From contig NZ_BMXQ01000001.1 in the NCBI RefSeq assembly GCF_014651835.1, forward strand, positions 3,074,120-3,138,119: 64,000 nt of DNA, written 5' to 3'. Shown piece by piece: positions 31,907 to 41,387 of this stretch (positions within the stretch are counted from its first letter, which is position 1; every line of letters starts with the position of its first letter). A model generated the notes under the pieces. That model was not told the DNA's origin, did no database searches, and was given only the letters and a program-made list of their open reading frames with translations. The DNA is from Pigmentiphaga litoralis (GTDB lineage Bacteria > Pseudomonadota > Gammaproteobacteria > Burkholderiales > Burkholderiaceae_B). The position numbers and the translations under genes are program-made.

Positions 31907-34174
31907 TTACGGCGCGGCCGTCGACAGGATGTCGCGACGGGGCCGGAGCCACAGGCTTGCCACGAACCATGCAAAGGTTAGCGCCCCGATGCTGAAAAGA
32001 ATGTCTCCGGGCACCCGCATCCACACCAGCACCTTGATGATGGGTTGCTGCATGAAATCGGCCGATCGTGCATACCAATACCCGTGGTCGATGGCAGCCA
32101 GCAACTGCAAGGCACCGATGGGCAGGAGAGTCAGCGCGGCCATGAGTGCCAGGCCGATGTTGAACGACCAGAAGCTGGTCTTGAGCAGTCGCTCGGACCA
32201 GACAAGGTCTGGCTTGAGTCCTCGCAGGCAGAACAGGACGAGTCCGATGCCGAGCATCCCGTACACCCCGAACAACGCCGTATGCGCGTGCAGTGGAGTC
32301 AGATTCAGGCCCTGCATGTAATACAAGGACAGCGGTGGATTGATCAGGAAGCCGAGCAGGCCGGCGCCGACGATGTTCCAGAAGGCGACCGACAGGAAGA
32401 ACATCACCGGCCAACGGTAGCGCGCCATCCAGGGCGTCGCGTGGCCTTGCTTGTAGCGTTCGTAGGCTTCAAAGCCAATGTAGGCAAGCGGCACGACCTC
32501 AAGCGCGGAAAAGCTCGCACCCAATACGATCACTGCCGTCGGCGTGCCGCTGAAATACAGGTGGTGCAAGGTCCCGAGCACCCCGCCGGCCATGAACACG
32601 ATGGTGGCGAACAGCACCGCCACCGTAGCGATCTTTGCCGGCAACAAGCCCAAGCGGGTGAACAGGATGGCAAGCACCGCAGTAGCGAAGACCTCAAAGA
32701 AGCCTTCAACCCACAAGTGCACCAGCCACCACCGCCAATATTCCACTTCGGAAAGGTGACTGTGCTCGCCCCATACGAGCACCGAGCTGTAGAACAATCC
32801 AATGGCGACGGTCGACAGGAAAAGCAGGGCCACGAGTGATCGGGATTCGTTATCGGCTCTCAGCGCCGGCCACAACGCCCGTCCCACCAACACCAACCAC
32901 AACATCAGGCCAACGAAAAAGAACCATTGCCAGAAGCGGCCGATATCGGTGTATTCCCAGCCCTGGTGGCCGAACCAGAAGTTGTACTCCAGGCCAAGCT
33001 TCTGCATGACCGCGAACCACTGTCCGGTGAATGCGCCCACGACAATGATCAGCAGACACGCCAGAAGCACGTTGACGCCAAGACGTTGGTATTTGGGTTC
33101 GTGACCCGAGATGGCCGGCCCCATATACAGACCCGTTGCCAACCACGCCGTGGCGATCCACAGGATGGCCAGCTGGGTGTGCCAGGTGCGCGACAGCGAG
33201 TACGGAAGAATGGCCGACAGATTGAAGCCATATTGCTCCTGGCCTTCGATCTGATAATGCGCCGTGATGGCACCCAGCAACACCTGCAGCAGAAACATTG
33301 CCAGCAGTACCCAGAAATACTTTGCGGTCGCCTTCATGGACGGCGTGACGACGACCTGCCGCATCGGGTCGGTGACTGGCAGCTCATGCGGTTTGTCGTG
33401 GCGGCCCGTGGTCACTGCATGGTGCCAGCCGAGCAGCGCGATGCCTGCAAGCAACAACACCACGCTGAATGCCGACCACAGGAACAGGCTTGCAGGAGGC
33501 GTGTTACCCACCAGCGGTTCACCTGGCCAATTGTTGGTATAGGTAATGTCGCTGCCAGGACGCTCGGTCACGGTCGCCCACGCAGTCCACCAGAAGAAGG
33601 CAGTCAAGGCGCGCCGATAGTCGGCATGGGGCACGGTGTCGTTCTTCATTGCGTAGGCTTTACGCAAGTCGGCCGTTGCCGGGTCATTGCCGAACAGGCT
33701 TTGGTAATGCGCCGCGACGCTAGCAATCGCGTCCGCACGATCCGCGCTCAACATGATTGTCTGAGTGGCGGAATCGAAGGTATTTTTTCGGATGCGCGTT
33801 TGAAGACGGCCCTGCAGGATGGTTTGCTGCTCTTCCGGCAACGCTGCGTAGCCGGTCGCCCCTGCATCGCGCTGCGCCCACAGATCCAGGATGCCTACCG
33901 CTTCGCGGTGCAGCCAGTCGGCGCTCCAGTCTGGCGCCACGTAGGCACCGTGCCCCCAAATCGATCCGAGCTGCATTCCGCCCATCGACTGCCAGACCTG
34001 ACGGCCCAATTCGATGTCGGCACGCGTGTATATCACCCGGGCATCGGTCGCGACGACCCGCTCCGGCATCGGCGGTGCCGCCCGGTAGATTTCTCCGCCC
34101 GTCCACAATAGGGTGCCAAAGGATGCGATAAGAAGCGCCGCCAACGCGATCCAGAGTTTTCTGGTGCTGTTCAT
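31907..34174 (-). CDS. norZ: Quinol-dependent nitric oxide reductase (qNor)
   Basis: The 755-residue membrane protein is the single-subunit form of NO reductase: an N-terminal extension resembling NorC without haem c ('DIELGRQVWQSMGGMQLGSIWGHGAYVAPDW'), then a 12-14 helix haem-copper oxidase-like NorB domain with many conserved His ('FWVLLAMFLLQVLLGAITAHY', 'GEHSHLSEVEYWRWWLVHLWVEGFFEVFATA', 'HHLYFSG'). It reduces NO to N2O with electrons from quinol and usually serves NO detoxification when no other denitrification genes are present, as here. It lies downstream of a Crp/Fnr-type regulator read in the same direction. Confidence 0.93.
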   Translation of the reverse strand: MNSTRKLWIALAALLIASFGTLLWTGGEIYRAAPPMPERVVATDARVIYTRADIELGRQVWQSMGGMQLGSIWGHGAYVAPDWSADWLHREAVGILDLWAQRDAGATGYAALPEEQQTILQGRLQTRIRKNTFDSATQTIMLSADRADAIASVAAHYQSLFGNDPATADLRKAYAMKNDTVPHADYRRALTAFFWWTAWATVTERPGSDITYTNNWPGEPLVGNTPPASLFLWSAFSVVLLLAGIALLGWHHAVTTGRHDKPHELPVTDPMRQVVVTPSMKATAKYFWVLLAMFLLQVLLGAITAHYQIEGQEQYGFNLSAILPYSLSRTWHTQLAILWIATAWLATGLYMGPAISGHEPKYQRLGVNVLLACLLIIVVGAFTGQWFAVMQKLGLEYNFWFGHQGWEYTDIGRFWQWFFFVGLMLWLVLVGRALWPALRADNESRSLVALLFLSTVAIGLFYSSVLVWGEHSHLSEVEYWRWWLVHLWVEGFFEVFATAVLAILFTRLGLLPAKIATVAVLFATIVFMAGGVLGTLHHLYFSGTPTAVIVLGASFSALEVVPLAYIGFEAYERYKQGHATPWMARYRWPVMFFLSVAFWNIVGAGLLGFLINPPLSLYYMQGLNLTPLHAHTALFGVYGMLGIGLVLFCLRGLKPDLVWSERLLKTSFWSFNIGLALMAALTLLPIGALQLLAAIDHGYWYARSADFMQQPIIKVLVWMRVPGDILFSIGALTFAWFVASLWLRPRRDILSTAAP

Positions 34175-34325
34175 GCTACTGCTTCCCGTTCATTGCCTTT
34201 TCGACCCACCATCATTTCGCGCATTCCTTTATGTAATACAGCCAGCCGGCAGCAATGTTCTTTTTTGTAGACGCGATCCGGTGATCCGGTCTGTTCGTTA
34301 CCGCACGTTCGTCGCCATCAGGCCT

Positions 34326-35099
34326 TCAAGTCAGGACTGTCGCAGGACCTGTTTTCGAAACAAACAGCCTGTAGATGTCGCGGTCCATGGCATAGCAACT
34401 GCAGGCTGCATTTTCCAGTCCCTTGCGATCGAGCACCGTCACGGTGCCTCGACTGTACGCAATCAGCCCCCCGCCCTGCAGCGCACCGGCTTCGGTTGTG
34501 ACACTGACGCGGCGCACCCCCAACAATTGCCCGAGCGACTCTTGCGTCACGAGAAAGGTATCGCCGTGCGCGCGATCGTGTCGCATCAGCATCCACCGAG
34601 CGAGCCGCGCGCCCAGCAAGTGAAAGTGCTGGCATCCCATCGCCAATGCCAGCTGGGTTGATACGACGTAACTGTAGCGGCCCAGCATGCCGCGAAGCGC
34701 GGCACTGTCGGCAAGTTGCGAACGAAAGGTAGCGCTGTCGACACACCAGGCGACGCCCGCTTCTCTCACACATGCGTGCAAGGACGAAATGGCCACGCCT
34801 TGGGCCAAATTGGCACCCCACATGCCTTCATGTCCCACCATCCCTACTTCCAGCCTGACGTCGCCGTCGATGACTGTCTCCATCGAAATCAGCCCGCTTT
34901 CGGGAAAGTAGACGTGATCAATGGCGCTTCCCGGCCTGGCAACCACTAGCCCGGACGGCATCTCGACATGCTCGCTGGCTGACAGGAGGCGCACCCGGTC
35001 GTTACGGGGGAGACGTGCGATAAGCAGATTGTCGGAGTTAGGCACAGTGTTCTGAGGTCGGTCGCAAAGCAACAGGGGCCCCCATTCTGCAATGTTCAA
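34326..35099 (-). CDS. Crp/Fnr-family transcription regulator
   Basis: The 257-residue regulator has a cyclic-nucleotide-type sensor domain ('VEMPSGLVVARPGSAIDHVYFPESGLISMET') and a C-terminal Crp-type winged helix ('TFLVTQESLGQLLGVRRVSVTTEAGALQ'). It has none of the spaced N-terminal cysteines of Fnr, so it is not an obvious iron-sulfur oxygen sensor. GAAGG ten bases upstream supports the ATG at 35099; a GTG at 35045 would match shorter relatives. It lies upstream of the NO reductase and divergent from the DASS permease, and is the natural candidate to control one or both. Confidence 0.85.
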   Translation of the reverse strand: MNIAEWGPLLLCDRPQNTVPNSDNLLIARLPRNDRVRLLSASEHVEMPSGLVVARPGSAIDHVYFPESGLISMETVIDGDVRLEVGMVGHEGMWGANLAQGVAISSLHACVREAGVAWCVDSATFRSQLADSAALRGMLGRYSYVVSTQLALAMGCQHFHLLGARLARWMLMRHDRAHGDTFLVTQESLGQLLGVRRVSVTTEAGALQGGGLIAYSRGTVTVLDRKGLENAACSCYAMDRDIYRLFVSKTGPATVLT

Positions 35100-35408
35100 T
35101 CAGCCTTCACCGTCTGCCAGCGAACATACCGAAGGCAGCAACATTGCCAGAGGTTTGGCGATCTCCTCTTCTTCATCGCAATGTGAGGATGGGACTCGCT
35201 ATGTTGCCTACCGTACCGACGGCGCCAAGCGACGCGCCTATATTCAGCCCTGCTTTGATCCTCCTGGTTGCTTGGGGGCCGATGCCTTACGAAACCAGAC
35301 TGCAGGGTCTTCGGCCTCAGACCTCAGTCATGGATAACGATCCGGCCGCTGTTGTTGAAATGCGACCGGCTCATCCGCAATGCAACGATTCCCGTTACCA
35401 GGATAGAA
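35100..35408. other. Divergent intergenic region
   Basis: About 310 bases between the Crp/Fnr regulator and the permease. Open frames here look incidental. I looked for TTGAT-N4-ATCAA Fnr boxes and found none. AGGA at 35400-35403 is the ribosome-binding site of the permease. Confidence 0.4.
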
Positions 35409-36917
35409 ATGCTTTTTGAACGCATCAAAGCGATGTTTGGCTACTTCAGCAAGGCGGTCCCTTTCAAGCTGGGGCCAGCGCTGGTTGCTACCGCCGTGTT
35501 GGTTGCACTGCTGTTGGTACCCACTCCCGAAGGCCTGACGCCCAAGGCATGGGGCTTGGTGGCGATATTTCTTACCACGATCGTCGCCATCATTTTGAAG
35601 GTGATGCCTATTGGGGTGATGGCGATGATGGCAATCGTCATCATCGCCCTGTCGCAGGTGACCTCCACCTCGTCAAAGGGCGCCATCGCCGACGCCCTTG
35701 CAAGCTTTTCGAACCCGTTGATCTGGTTGATCGTCGTGGCCATACTGATCTCCCGAGGTTTGAGAAAGACCGGCCTGGGCAATCGCGTGGGCATGATATT
35801 TATTGCGCTGCTCGGCAAGAGGACCTTGGGCATTGGTTATGGATTGGCCATCTGCGAGCTGATCCTCGCCCCCTTCACGCCCAGCAATACGGCACGCGGC
35901 GGCGGCATCGTGCATCCCATCATGAAGTCGATCGCCACCGCGTTCGACTCCGACCCGGTCAAGGGAACCCAGGGCAAGGTGGGTACCTACCTGGCCTTGG
36001 TCAATTACCACGCCAATCCGATTACCTCGGCAATGTTCCTGACTGCTACGGCGCCCAATCCGCTCGTCGTGGATTACATCGCCCGCGCGACCAACCAGAC
36101 CTTCCAGCTTTCATGGACCACATGGGCCTTATGCATGGTGTTACCCGGGCTCATCTGCCTGCTTGTCATGCCGCTGGTCCTTTACGTCTTGTCCCCGCCG
36201 CAACTGAAGGTGACGCCTGACGCAGTCACCATCGCGCAAGCAGAGCTGACCAGGATGGGGCCGCTTGCATCCAAAGAAAAAGTCATGCTGGGCACCTTTG
36301 CCCTCCTGCTCTTGCTGTGGGCGAACGTGCCGGCAATGCTGTTCGGAACCGCTTTTACCCTGGATCCGACCGTAGTGGCTTTTGTCGGCCTGTTCGTTCT
36401 GATCATCACGGGCACCATCGACTGGAATGACGTGCTTTCAGAGAAAAGCGCATGGGACACACTCGTGTGGTTCGGCGCGCTGGTGATGATGGCCGACCAA
36501 TTGAACAAGGTGGGAGTCATTGCCTGGTTCTCGGCCGGCATGAATCACGCTGTGGTTGCCAGCGGTCTGGGCTGGGAACTCATCGCAGTCATTCTGGTGC
36601 TCGTGTTTGTCTTTTCTCACTACCTGTTCGCCAGCACCACTGCGCACATCAGCGCCATGATGCTCGCTTTCCTTGGCGTTGGCACCCAGATCATTCCCGC
36701 CGACTATTGGGTGCCCTTTGCGCTGATGATGACTGCCGGCTCGGCCATCATGATGACGCTGACCCATTACGCGACAGGCACCTCACCCATCATCTTCGGT
36801 AGCGGCTACGTCACGATGGGAAAGTGGTGGGGCATCGGTCTTGTCATGTGCGTCCTCGAGCTCCTTATCTTCGCCGTCGTCGGAGGTTTCTGGTGGAAGG
36901 CGCTTGGATACTGGTAA
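35409..36917 (+). CDS. DASS-family anion permease (dicarboxylate/2-oxoglutarate type)
   Basis: The 502-residue inner-membrane protein has about 12 hydrophobic helices and the divalent anion:sodium symporter (DASS/CitT-like) motifs: 'LAPFTPSNTARGGGIVHPIM' (SNT motif), 'SAMFLTATAPNPL' (second substrate loop) and 'ATGTSPIIFGSGYV'. These proteins import or exchange di- and tricarboxylates such as malate, succinate or citrate. The start at 35409 follows AGGATAGAA; upstream in-frame codons have no signal. It is divergent from the Crp/Fnr gene. The substrate cannot be told apart from the sequence. Confidence 0.88.
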   Translation: MLFERIKAMFGYFSKAVPFKLGPALVATAVLVALLLVPTPEGLTPKAWGLVAIFLTTIVAIILKVMPIGVMAMMAIVIIALSQVTSTSSKGAIADALASFSNPLIWLIVVAILISRGLRKTGLGNRVGMIFIALLGKRTLGIGYGLAICELILAPFTPSNTARGGGIVHPIMKSIATAFDSDPVKGTQGKVGTYLALVNYHANPITSAMFLTATAPNPLVVDYIARATNQTFQLSWTTWALCMVLPGLICLLVMPLVLYVLSPPQLKVTPDAVTIAQAELTRMGPLASKEKVMLGTFALLLLLWANVPAMLFGTAFTLDPTVVAFVGLFVLIITGTIDWNDVLSEKSAWDTLVWFGALVMMADQLNKVGVIAWFSAGMNHAVVASGLGWELIAVILVLVFVFSHYLFASTTAHISAMMLAFLGVGTQIIPADYWVPFALMMTAGSAIMMTLTHYATGTSPIIFGSGYVTMGKWWGIGLVMCVLELLIFAVVGGFWWKALGYW

Positions 36918-37100
36918 GGGCCAAGAATGCACAGGTTGGGCAATCCATTGGGGACATCAAAGACCCGATCCTTGGCCGCTCTGTGCGCTGGCAGACAGAC
37001 CGTGCAGGGTATCGATGTCATCGTGGATCGATGACGCCGCGTCGCAGTGCTGCGCATTTTTTTTCACGATCTGACCTTTCGATAATACCGGAGGAACACC

Positions 37101-37301
37101 ATGAACATCCTGATCGCCGCCGACGGCAGTCCTTACACAGAACGCATGCTCGCCTATATCGGAACTCATGAAGATCTACTTGGGCCGAAGCATGGTTACA
37201 CGGTCATCACAGCTGCCCTCAAGATTTCAGATCGCGCTGCCGGGTCCGTCGCTACGCAAGTTCTCGCAAGATGCACTGTCCCGGTACTCATTGTCCGCTA
37301 A
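37101..37301 (+). pseudogene. Universal stress protein, internally deleted (66 residues)
   Basis: A strong ribosome-binding site (GGAGGAA) precedes MNILIAADGSPYTERMLAYI, the start of a UspA-type protein. After about residue 38 it jumps to the family C-terminus, GSVATQVLARCTVPVLIVR. The 80 or so middle residues of the usual 140-150, including most of the ATP-binding GxxG...GS motif, are missing, with the frame preserved. It is probably a remnant, though a stable microprotein cannot be excluded. The cation ATPase gene starts five bases after its stop. Confidence 0.75.
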
Positions 37302-37305
37302 GGGC

Positions 37306-40182
37306 ATGGGGCAAGCTCCTGAGTCTGTCGGCCACTTCAAGACTCCACCGGCCGCCACGACGAATGACGATGTGCTCAAGGACCCGTCGACCTTCGACAT
37401 CGATGATGTCGTCATTCAAATGGCTGGGAATGCGACAGTTGGACTGACGACCGGCGAAGCCGCCAGACGCCTGGCCGAAGAGGGTCCCAACGAACTGCAC
37501 GCGGCACTACGCATACCAACCTGGCGCCGCCTCTTATCGCAGTTCCAGAACCCTTTGGTTTACCTGCTGCTGGTAGCGATTGCCATCGCTTTGACGGCCT
37601 GGCTGGTTGAGGGCCGCGAAGGATGGCCGGTCGACGCTGTCGTGATCCTGGCGGTCGTGCTATTGAATGCCGGGCTAGGATATCTGCAGGAAGCCAAGGC
37701 GCAAGATGCGGTGGCGGCATTGGCTCGGATGACTACGGCCTCCTCGGCCGTCATCCGCGACGGGCAACCGCTGCGCGTTCCGAGCGCGGAATTGGTCCGG
37801 GGCGACTTGCTGGTACTCGGCGAAGGAGACGTGGTCGGGGCCGACGCGCGCTTGGTCCGAGCCGCATCGTTACGGATTCAGGAGGCATCGCTGACCGGCG
37901 AAAGCGAGTCCGTCCTGAAAGACACCACGACCTTGATTGCGCCGGCAGCGCTTGGCGACCGCTTGTGCATGGTCTTCAAAGGTACCTCCGTGGCGCAGGG
38001 CACGGGACATGCGGTGATCACCGCTACAGGTATGCGCACCCAGGTGGGCTCGATTGCCCGGATGCTTGAAGCAACCAAAGACAAACCGACACCGCTTGAA
38101 AAAGAGGTGCAAAGCATCGGGCGCATGCTCGGAATCGCCGTGGTCATCATTGCCTTCGTCGTCATGGGCACGATCCTGCTGATCTCTGATATTCACAGCA
38201 CCCGTGACCTCGTTGACGTGATGCTGCTGGGTGTCTCATTGGCCGTTGCTGCCGTGCCCGAGGGGCTGCCTGCCATCCTGTCTGTCGTGCTGGCTCTAGG
38301 CGTACGACGCATGGCACGACACAAGGCCATCGTCAAGAATCTGTCGTCGGTGGAGACCTTGGGTTCCGCATCCATCATCTGCTCCGACAAGACCGGCACG
38401 CTGACCCGCGCCGAAATGACCATCGAACGCGTCGTGACGCTGAGCGGAAGCACCCGCATTACCGGGGTAGGTTATGCGCCCGAAGGCCAGGTCGAGTTTG
38501 CGGAAGGCGACCATCGTGGCAGCGTGCTGACGCCGGGCGCGGTTCGGATCGAGAACATTGTCGCCCTGAGCGGGGGAAGTCTTGCCGGCAACGCCCACCT
38601 TCGGCAGGACCCGGGCGGCGAGTGGAAGATCGAGGGTGATCCGACGGAAGCTGCGTTCCTGGTCGCAGAACAAAAACTGGGTGTGTCGGAGCGGCGGATC
38701 ACACGTTTCGAACGGGTCGCAGAGCATCCGTTCACGTCCGAACGCAAGATGATGTCGACGATCGAACGGGACCACGAGCACGGCGACGAACTGATCGTGA
38801 TCGCCAAAGGCGCACCGGGCGTTCTGCTGCAGAGGTGCAGTCGTGCGCGTGTCGGGATGGACGTCGTCGCCTTCGATGACGTGATGCGTTCACGAATGCT
38901 TGCCGACGTCGACATGCTGTCGGATGCGGCGCTGCGGACCCTCGCCGTGGCGTACCGTCCGTTGGCGACGGCAGATAGCCAGGACGACACGGAGTTGCTG
39001 GAGCGCGACCTCATATTCGTGGGTGTCGTTGGCATGATCGATCCGCCTCGCACAGAGGCCGTAGTCGCGATTGCCGAGGCGCGCAGGGCGGGCATCCGGG
39101 TCATCATGATCACCGGGGACCACCCACGAACGGCTGCACGAATTGCCGCCGATCTTGGCATCGTGGACGCCGGAGCCGTTGCGCTCACCGGTGCCGACAT
39201 CGATGCTCTCGATGACGATGCCTTTGCTGCGGCGGTGCGCGCTACATCGGTATTTGCGCGCGTGGCGCCGGCTCACAAGCTGCGTATCGTGGATGCGCTT
39301 CAGGCCGACGGCAACGTCGTCGCAATGACAGGCGACGGGGTCAACGATGCACCCGCGTTGAAATCTGCCGATATCGGTGTAGCGATGGGTATCACGGGCA
39401 CCGAGGTCACCAAGCAGGCGGCCAAGATGATCCTGGTTGATGACAACTTCGCGACCATCGTGCAAGCCGTGCGGGAAGGTCGTGGCATCTTTGACAGCAT
39501 TCGGAAAGTTTTGCGCTACCTGCTGTCTTCCAACATGGGTGAGTTTCTTACCGTATTTCTTGGCGTCGTTGGTGCCGGGGTCATCGGCCTGACGGGCCAC
39601 GGCGGCGATGTCGTTCTTCCCTTGCTTGCCACGCAGATCCTATGGATCAACCTGGTCACCGACTCGGGTCCTGCGCTGGCCATGGGCGTTGATCCGCCCG
39701 CATCGGACTTGATGGCGCGCAAGCCACGCGGATTGGGCAAGCGCGTGATCGATGCGCGGATGTGGTCAGGGGTACTTCAGATCGGCGCGGTCATGGCAGT
39801 AGTCACCCTGGCGACAATCGATATGCTGCTGCCAGGTGGTCTGATCGAAGGCACGCACGACTTGGACACCGCCCGCACTGCAGGATTCACCGTGCTCGTA
39901 TTTGCCCAACTGTTCAACTGCTTCAATGCACGCTCGGAAACGGTCAGCGCGTTTTCTCACCCATTCGTGAACCCCTGGCTCTGGGGCACGGTGCTGCTGT
40001 CCGCATCGCTTCAAGTCGCGGTCGTCAACGTTCCGATATTGAATATTGCGTTCGGCACGGTTCCTTTGCAGTGGGACCAATGGATAGTATGTTTCGCGAT
40101 GGGAAGCGTTGTGCTGTGGTACGACGAGCTGAGGAAGGCATTGTGGCGCGCGTGGCAGCACAAGCATCCACCCGTTCCTTGA
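37306..40182 (+). CDS. P-type cation-transporting ATPase (P2/calcium-like)
   Basis: The 958-residue pump has an N-terminal cation-ATPase domain, the actuator motif TGES, the phosphorylation motif SDKTGT with Asp361, a nucleotide domain (KGAPGVLL), the hinge MTGDGVNDAPALK and a six-helix C-terminal transport domain ('NLVTDSGPALAMGVDPP'). This is the P2 type (SERCA/PMR-like), commonly calcium or other divalent cations, as well as Na+/K+-like pumps. The ATG at 37306 is just after the stop of the usp remnant. The frame is open to 37168, but that part overlaps the usp frame and is not homologous. The ion specificity is uncertain. Confidence 0.9.
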   Translation: MGQAPESVGHFKTPPAATTNDDVLKDPSTFDIDDVVIQMAGNATVGLTTGEAARRLAEEGPNELHAALRIPTWRRLLSQFQNPLVYLLLVAIAIALTAWLVEGREGWPVDAVVILAVVLLNAGLGYLQEAKAQDAVAALARMTTASSAVIRDGQPLRVPSAELVRGDLLVLGEGDVVGADARLVRAASLRIQEASLTGESESVLKDTTTLIAPAALGDRLCMVFKGTSVAQGTGHAVITATGMRTQVGSIARMLEATKDKPTPLEKEVQSIGRMLGIAVVIIAFVVMGTILLISDIHSTRDLVDVMLLGVSLAVAAVPEGLPAILSVVLALGVRRMARHKAIVKNLSSVETLGSASIICSDKTGTLTRAEMTIERVVTLSGSTRITGVGYAPEGQVEFAEGDHRGSVLTPGAVRIENIVALSGGSLAGNAHLRQDPGGEWKIEGDPTEAAFLVAEQKLGVSERRITRFERVAEHPFTSERKMMSTIERDHEHGDELIVIAKGAPGVLLQRCSRARVGMDVVAFDDVMRSRMLADVDMLSDAALRTLAVAYRPLATADSQDDTELLERDLIFVGVVGMIDPPRTEAVVAIAEARRAGIRVIMITGDHPRTAARIAADLGIVDAGAVALTGADIDALDDDAFAAAVRATSVFARVAPAHKLRIVDALQADGNVVAMTGDGVNDAPALKSADIGVAMGITGTEVTKQAAKMILVDDNFATIVQAVREGRGIFDSIRKVLRYLLSSNMGEFLTVFLGVVGAGVIGLTGHGGDVVLPLLATQILWINLVTDSGPALAMGVDPPASDLMARKPRGLGKRVIDARMWSGVLQIGAVMAVVTLATIDMLLPGGLIEGTHDLDTARTAGFTVLVFAQLFNCFNARSETVSAFSHPFVNPWLWGTVLLSASLQVAVVNVPILNIAFGTVPLQWDQWIVCFAMGSVVLWYDELRKALWRAWQHKHPPVP

Positions 40183-40212
40183 ACAATCGTCTGCCACGGA
40201 TGGCTGCGACGG

Positions 40213-40377
40213 TCACGTCTTCAGCACCAGCCGTATCAACCAGGCCACGAGCAACAGGGCGCCGATGCTGCCCGCCCAGATCCCGGCCATCCACGCCAGC
40301 CGGATCCGCCAGGGGGGCAGCGGACGATCGGATTGCGGCGCCTCGATGGCGGGCCAGCGCAGCGCGGGCCACTTCAT
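40213..40377 (-). CDS. DUF2474-like small membrane protein of the bd oxidase operon
   Basis: This 54-residue protein, MKWPALRWPAIEAP... with a single C-terminal transmembrane helix (IWAGSIGALLLVAWLIRLVL), starts inside the stop of cioB (ATGA overlap). It matches in size, place and topology the DUF2474/CydX-like peptides that follow subunit II in cyanide-insensitive bd oxidase operons and are thought to stabilise the complex. It is shorter than usual gene-calling thresholds. Confidence 0.8.
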   Translation of the reverse strand: MKWPALRWPAIEAPQSDRPLPPWRIRLAWMAGIWAGSIGALLLVAWLIRLVLKT

Positions 40378-41378
40378 GCGTGGTACCCGTCAGCATCCAC
40401 CTTGCCCCGAAAGACCCAGTAGGACCAGGCCGTGTAGCCCAGAATCATGGGTAGAACAATGACGATGCCCCACAGCATGAATACCTGGCTTTGCGGGTCG
40501 GTCGCTGCCTCCCATATCGTGACTGCACCCGGCACCACGTAGGGAAAGACACTGATGCACAGACCGGTGAAGCACAGGAAATAAATACCGAGAGTCAAAA
40601 GGAACGGCGCAGCCTCGCGACCGGCTTTCAGGGTGCGCGCAAAGGCGACGCTGGCAAGCGCCACCAGCACGGGCACCGGCGCCACGGCCAGCATGTCGGG
40701 CCAACGCAACCAGTTGTCGAAATAGCTGGCCTTGAGAAAAGGCGTTGTGGCGCTCACGGCAGCAATGGCGACGAGCGCGGCGACGCCCAGCGGCCATGCC
40801 AGGGCGCGGGCCTGCTGCTGCAATTGACCTTCGGTTTTCATCACCAGCCAGGTGGCGCCCAGCAACGCGTAGGCAATGACGACACTGGCGCCGGTGATCA
40901 TCGTGAATGGCGTGAGCCAATCCCACCAGCCGCCGGCATAGGCCCGGTCCTTGACCGTAATGCCCTGCAGAAGCGCGCCGAGCACGACCCCCTGCGAGAA
41001 CGCCGCCAGCAACGAGCCGCCGCTGAACGCCAGATCCCACACACCGCGATGGGCCGGGTCCCGCCAGCGGAACTCGAACGCCACACCCCGAAAGACGAGC
41101 GCCAGCAGCATGGCGATGATCGGCGCGTACAAGGCCGAGAAGATCAACCCGTAAGCCAGCGGAAAGGCCGCCAGCAGGCCGCCTCCGCCCAGTACCAGCC
41201 AGGTCTCGTTGCCATCCCAGACAGGAGCAATGCTGTTCATGGCCGTGTCGCGCTCGGGGCCGACCGGAAAGCGTCGGAACAGGATGCCAATGCCCAGATC
41301 GAAGCCGTCGAGCACCACGTAGATAAAAACGGCCGTGACGATGAGCAGGGCCCAGATGATGGTGAGGTCGAATTGCAT
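40374..41378 (-). CDS. cioB: Cyanide-insensitive bd-type quinol oxidase subunit II
   Basis: The 334-residue integral membrane protein is of the CydB family: 'YVVLDGFDLGIGILFRRF', 'NSIAPVWDGNETWLVLGGGGLLAAFPLAYG', 'FEFRWRDPAHRGVWDLAFSGGSLLAAFSQGVVLGALL' and 'YPYVVPGAVTIWEAA'-like segment. It is the partner of subunit I encoded nine bases upstream and holds no haem itself in most family members. The stop overlaps the start of the small DUF2474-like gene. Confidence 0.93.
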   Translation of the reverse strand: MQFDLTIIWALLIVTAVFIYVVLDGFDLGIGILFRRFPVGPERDTAMNSIAPVWDGNETWLVLGGGGLLAAFPLAYGLIFSALYAPIIAMLLALVFRGVAFEFRWRDPAHRGVWDLAFSGGSLLAAFSQGVVLGALLQGITVKDRAYAGGWWDWLTPFTMITGASVVIAYALLGATWLVMKTEGQLQQQARALAWPLGVAALVAIAAVSATTPFLKASYFDNWLRWPDMLAVAPVPVLVALASVAFARTLKAGREAAPFLLTLGIYFLCFTGLCISVFPYVVPGAVTIWEAATDPQSQVFMLWGIVIVLPMILGYTAWSYWVFRGKVDADGYHA

Positions 41379-41387
41379 AGGTCGTCG

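Noticed and set aside
35092-35337. 81-codon frame between regulator and permease
   Set aside because: Overlaps the Crp/Fnr start region and has no recognisable features.
31353-37100. Fnr/Anr boxes (TTGAT-N4-ATCAA) in the low-oxygen block
   Set aside because: Looked for by eye in each gap and none was found; a matrix search would be needed to be sure.
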